Of a DNA stretch of 25,540 nucleotides, positions 23,414 to 25,540 are shown in pieces; position 1 is the first letter of the stretch; each line of letters begins with the position of its first letter. This DNA is from an uncultured Prevotellaceae bacterium (GTDB lineage Bacteria; Bacteroidota; Bacteroidia; Bacteroidales; Bacteroidaceae), in NCBI GenBank assembly GCA_902771155.1, contig CACXVS010000039.1, positions 1-25,540 on the forward strand. Direction: 5' to 3'. The notes under the pieces are model-generated. The model did not search any database and was not told the DNA's origin. It was given only the letters and a program-made list of their open reading frames with translations. The position numbers and the translations under genes are program-made.

Positions 23414-24646
23414 ATGTACAGGATTTTACTTTTATTATGTTTTACATTACACATTGACATAAATTATAGTCAAGTTGTAAAAACTGATGTGGAACTGACA
23501 GTTCTTGTCAGTCCGTTCATTAACGAAACAGAACAGATGCTCTATGTGTATCAGTTAAATGGAAACACTTATACTATCGACGATTCTGTCAGGATTGAAC
23601 CTGGTCGTGATAGTTATGTTGTCCATGCCAGCGTGCCTTACGAAACTACTATCAGGTTGCTCTTTTCTAAGCGTGGCCCTCTCCACATGCAGATTTTGGT
23701 TCGCCCGAAGGACAAAATAACGATAGAGATTACTGAAGAGGATCAAAAGGTCGGGATATCACGGAAACGCCTTCTTAAAGGTACACCACATCACGATGCT
23801 TTTGTTGATTTCTGGGATACTATTAATTCCTTCGGGAATGAGAGACGAAAAGCTGAAAAATCAGCAACGATTTACGGTTTGTCGTTAGATGAGAAAAAGC
23901 AATTACAAGCGATTGTTGATTCCTGCAATAAGGTTCAGAGCGACTTCGAGCGGAATATTATTATGTCTTCATCATCGCCATATGTTGTCAGTATGGCCCT
24001 AAATCTCATAGAAAAGGACATAACATCGGATGATTATCTCTGTCTTGTGAAAACTGCTTATAATCGTTTCCCAACCTACTATCCTCTCCAGTTGGAGTAT
24101 AGGGACGGTGAATGGGCTCCTGCCAGTGAGAATTCTGCGAAAGCCAACAAGTTAATACGGAGTATAGAACGGAACAGAATTATGCAGAATCGGATGAACA
24201 TCTCCAAAGAGGACACGTTGACTATTGGTCAGAAGTTGGACTTAACATTGGTTGACAGTGTTGGCAAACAACAGCAGCTTACATCCTTTGCTGGGAAATA
24301 TGTACTATTGGAGATTTGGGCTTCATGGTGTCTTCCGTGTATTCAAGCAATGCCAAACATTATCCATGCTCAAAATGTGTTCTATGATGACATCGTGTGT
24401 TGTGCTATCACTATTGACAAGGATAGTCATTCATGGAAACGCTGCATTGAGAAAGAAGGATTACAGAGGTTGCATCACTTCAAAGGTACAGATGAAAAAG
24501 GTGATATCTATGATGAACTTAAGCGTCTTATATCTAAAGGAACCATTCCCCAGAACTATTTGCTTGACGGAGAGGGAAGAATCATAGCTATTAATATCTA
24601 TGGTGAGGATCTTATCAAAAAACTCGAAGAATTAATAATGAAATGA
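23414..24646 (+). CDS. Secreted TlpA family disulfide reductase-like protein, paralogue 2
   Basis: A second 410-aa protein with the same architecture as its neighbour: signal peptide (MYRILLLLCFTLHIDINYS), beta-rich DUF4369-like domain (ending ILVRPKDKITIEITEED), helical middle (TAYNRFPTYYPLQLEYRDGEWAPASE aligns with the RRFPTYLPFNQLRPGYIAPEE part of paralogue 1) and a thioredoxin domain with WASWCLPC (Cys306-Leu-Pro-Cys309). The two proteins are only distantly similar over most of their length, yet the last 50 residues around TIPQNYLLDGEGRIIAINIYGE are almost identical, and 59 bp are identical in DNA. The gene follows paralogue 1 by 45 bp and is probably in one transcript. The different X-P residues in CQPC and CLPC point to different redox potential. 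AT-rich like paralogue 1. Confidence 0.88.
   Translation: MYRILLLLCFTLHIDINYSQVVKTDVELTVLVSPFINETEQMLYVYQLNGNTYTIDDSVRIEPGRDSYVVHASVPYETTIRLLFSKRGPLHMQILVRPKDKITIEITEEDQKVGISRKRLLKGTPHHDAFVDFWDTINSFGNERRKAEKSATIYGLSLDEKKQLQAIVDSCNKVQSDFERNIIMSSSSPYVVSMALNLIEKDITSDDYLCLVKTAYNRFPTYYPLQLEYRDGEWAPASENSAKANKLIRSIERNRIMQNRMNISKEDTLTIGQKLDLTLVDSVGKQQQLTSFAGKYVLLEIWASWCLPCIQAMPNIIHAQNVFYDDIVCCAITIDKDSHSWKRCIEKEGLQRLHHFKGTDEKGDIYDELKRLISKGTIPQNYLLDGEGRIIAINIYGEDLIKKLEELIMK
24548..24606 (+). repeat. 59-bp direct repeat, copy 2 (end of TlpA paralogue 2)
   Basis: Identical to 23261-23319, at the same position in the paralogous gene. The identity stops abruptly at both ends, with many differences just outside. 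Confidence 0.95.
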
Positions 24647-24652
24647 AACTCT

Positions 24653-24693
24653 AGAAGGTATGATGATTCACACCGATGGCGAGAGTGCCTTCT
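24653..24693 (+). terminator. Possible hairpin after the TlpA pair
   Basis: AGAAGGTA (24653-24660) pairs with TGCCTTCT (24686-24693), 8 bp with one wobble, about 10 nt after the stop of TlpA paralogue 2. There is no U-tract, so termination here is uncertain. Confidence 0.35.
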
Positions 24694-24734
24694 ATTGCGT
24701 CTCGTTCCAAACGATTACGGGCCTGTTATTGTTC

Positions 24735-24803
24735 TTTGTTTGCTGACATCGAACAAAAATTATCTTTTTTGTTTGCTGGTGTCAAATAAAAGTATTATCT
24801 TTG
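24735..24803 (+). promoter_or_regulatory. Duplicated promoter element upstream of a leader region
   Basis: Two tandem copies of a 34-36 bp element are present, 24735-24768 and 24768-24803. Both begin TTTGTTTGCTG and end in TTATCTTT. The second is a perfect Bacteroidota promoter: TTTG at 24772-24775, 20-nt spacer, TATCTTTG at 24796-24803. The first is degenerate (spacer 18, TATCTTTT). Between the copies all base changes in the spacer are transitions apart from a 2-nt insertion. The first copy may be a decayed promoter or a regulator site. Confidence 0.7.
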
Positions 24804-24836
24804 CCCACGTTTTCATATTTTCAATACAAATGCATC

Positions 24837-24911
24837 ATGGCAATAACGAAAGAAACATTCCGTACCCTGATTCATGAAGGACAGGAAGTGGTACACCACC
24901 TGAAATTGTAG
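24837..24911 (+). CDS. Possible 24-aa leader peptide
   Basis: A 25-codon frame with ATG at 24837 begins 33 bp after the promoter's -7 box. It encodes MAITKETFRTLIHEGQEVVH plus HLKL, a soluble helical-looking peptide. It could be a regulatory leader peptide, because it is the first frame in the transcript and is followed by two hairpins before the next gene, or a truncated remnant of a longer gene. No family is recognised. Confidence 0.4.
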   Translation: MAITKETFRTLIHEGQEVVHHLKL

Positions 24912-24942
24912 CAGGCCCCGGTGATATACGGCTGAAGTAATC

Positions 24943-25005
24943 CCTCGCCACTCGGTGAGGAATCATATAGTAAATAAGGAGTTCACAGTGATGTGGGCTC
25001 CTTAT
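24943..25005 (+). ncRNA. Two-hairpin structured 5' leader
   Basis: Hairpin 1: 24943-24949 pairs with 24954-24960 (CCTCGCC/GGTGAGG, one wobble, 4-nt loop). Hairpin 2: 24974-24986 pairs with 24993-25005; the outer 8 bp (ATAAGGAG/CTCCTTAT) are perfect, the inner 5 bp include two wobbles, and the loop has 6 nt. There is no U-tract after either, so they are not classical terminators. They lie in the 248-nt leader between the promoter and the gene at 25052. No known riboswitch class is recognised. Confidence 0.5.
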
Positions 25006-25051
25006 CATGTGTGTTTGATAATATTAGTTTTAAGGTAAAAAGATTGTAACT

Positions 25052-25540
25052 ATGCTAACAAAAAAATTAGAAGAAAAGAGCCTGAGGAAATTGATCCTCG
25101 CATTAAATGAAGGACTGTCGGTTTACGGCGGCCTGAACAAGAACTACGTACCCATCAAGATGTCGTTTTCGCAATGTACCTACATGACCGCCATGACGGC
25201 CATCGGGGAACTGGTGGCGTATGTGTCCGACCTCGACTGCGACATCTGCCAGGAACCGCTCTGCCTCGACTTCGACGAGATGGGAAGCGAGGACTATTGG
25301 ATGGAGAAACTCGCCAAGTTGCGGAGCGACATGACGGAACTGGAAGAACTGCCCCTGTTGCAGCGCGACCTGGTGTGGGGTTACAAGGGTTTTTTCCCCA
25401 AATCGACGGCGGAGTTCTACCAGGGCGTTGAGGAGAAGGTATTGGAGGTCGCAAGGCAGATCAGACTGGTGCAGCAGAAGATAGCTGAAAAGCCGCTTTC
25501 ATTTTACAACAAGTTCTACCACGACCAGCGGGCGCAGTAC
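25052..25540 (+). CDS. Unrecognised protein, 3' end outside the window
   Basis: An open frame begins with ATG at 25052 and stays open to the last base (163 codons), so it is a gene cut by the window edge. It starts MLTKKLEEKSLRKLILALNE, has a helical, charged composition (EKLAKLRSDMTELEELP; VEEKVLEVARQIRLVQQKIAE), and no signal peptide or membrane segment. Three cysteines cluster in SDLDCDICQEPLCLDF (about 59-74). I recognise no family. The leader in front of it (24804-25051) is long and structured. After an AT-rich first 75 bp the coding sequence is clearly more GC-rich than the leader and the TlpA genes, which supports real coding in this frame. The antisense frame at 25155-25454 is regarded as a shadow. 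Confidence 0.7.
   Translation, partial: MLTKKLEEKSLRKLILALNEGLSVYGGLNKNYVPIKMSFSQCTYMTAMTAIGELVAYVSDLDCDICQEPLCLDFDEMGSEDYWMEKLAKLRSDMTELEELPLLQRDLVWGYKGFFPKSTAEFYQGVEEKVLEVARQIRLVQQKIAEKPLSFYNKFYHDQRAQY

Noticed and set aside
24660..24746. 29-codon frame (MMIHTDGESAFYCVS...) after the TlpA pair
   Set aside because: It runs into the duplicated promoter element, has no good initiation context and no recognised similarity; it might be a gene remnant but cannot be supported.

Overview
The window looks like a chromosomal segment of a Bacteroidota bacterium, most likely a Prevotella-type member of Bacteroidales from a gut or rumen habitat. The evidence is recurrent promoters of the Bacteroidota form (TTTG, about 20 nt, TAnnTTTG) just upstream of start codons, almost no Shine-Dalgarno motifs, a DUF3822-RsmD gene pair, TlpA-type proteins, a TonB-receptor-like barrel, and secreted GH5 and esterase enzymes. 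No tRNA, rRNA, CRISPR array or transposase was recognised.

Layout. 1-2040: minus-strand electron-transfer flavoprotein operon, etfB then etfA. etfB carries an internal deletion with a frameshift, and two kinds of palindromic repeat lie around the operon. 2041-3738: two secreted proteins of unknown function on the minus strand, divergent from a DUF418 membrane protein (3860-5065). 5066-5478: AT-rich spacer with a clear promoter for a secreted GH5 glycoside hydrolase (5479-6558), which ends in a strong hairpin terminator. 6695-10430: DUF486 membrane protein, dnaG primase and cardiolipin synthase, tightly packed on the plus strand and running tail to tail, with 29 bp overlap, into the minus-strand operon (30-aa membrane peptide, DUF3822, rsmD; 11866-10402). 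11953-16647: RecD-like helicase (plus), DUF4332 helix-hairpin-helix protein (minus), then rmuC, a phosphopantetheinyl transferase and a putative lipoprotein (plus). 16705-20568: minus-strand pair of a HerA-like ATPase and an outer-membrane beta-barrel of TonB-receptor type. 20651-24646: three plus-strand genes with thioredoxin-fold (TlpA-like) domains. The first is fused to a feruloyl-esterase-like alpha/beta hydrolase; the other two are diverged tandem paralogues that are AT-rich and share a 59-bp identical stretch. 24647-25540: a duplicated promoter-like element, a possible leader peptide, two hairpins, and the start of an unrecognised gene that runs off the window.

Most of the window is housekeeping (replication, repair, rRNA methylation, lipid synthesis) interleaved with envelope and periplasmic genes. 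The parts that most deserve a second look are the broken etfB, the thioredoxin-esterase fusion, the tandem TlpA pair with its apparent gene-conversion tract, the structured leader at 24735-25051, and the unlisted 30-aa membrane peptide upstream of the DUF3822-RsmD pair.
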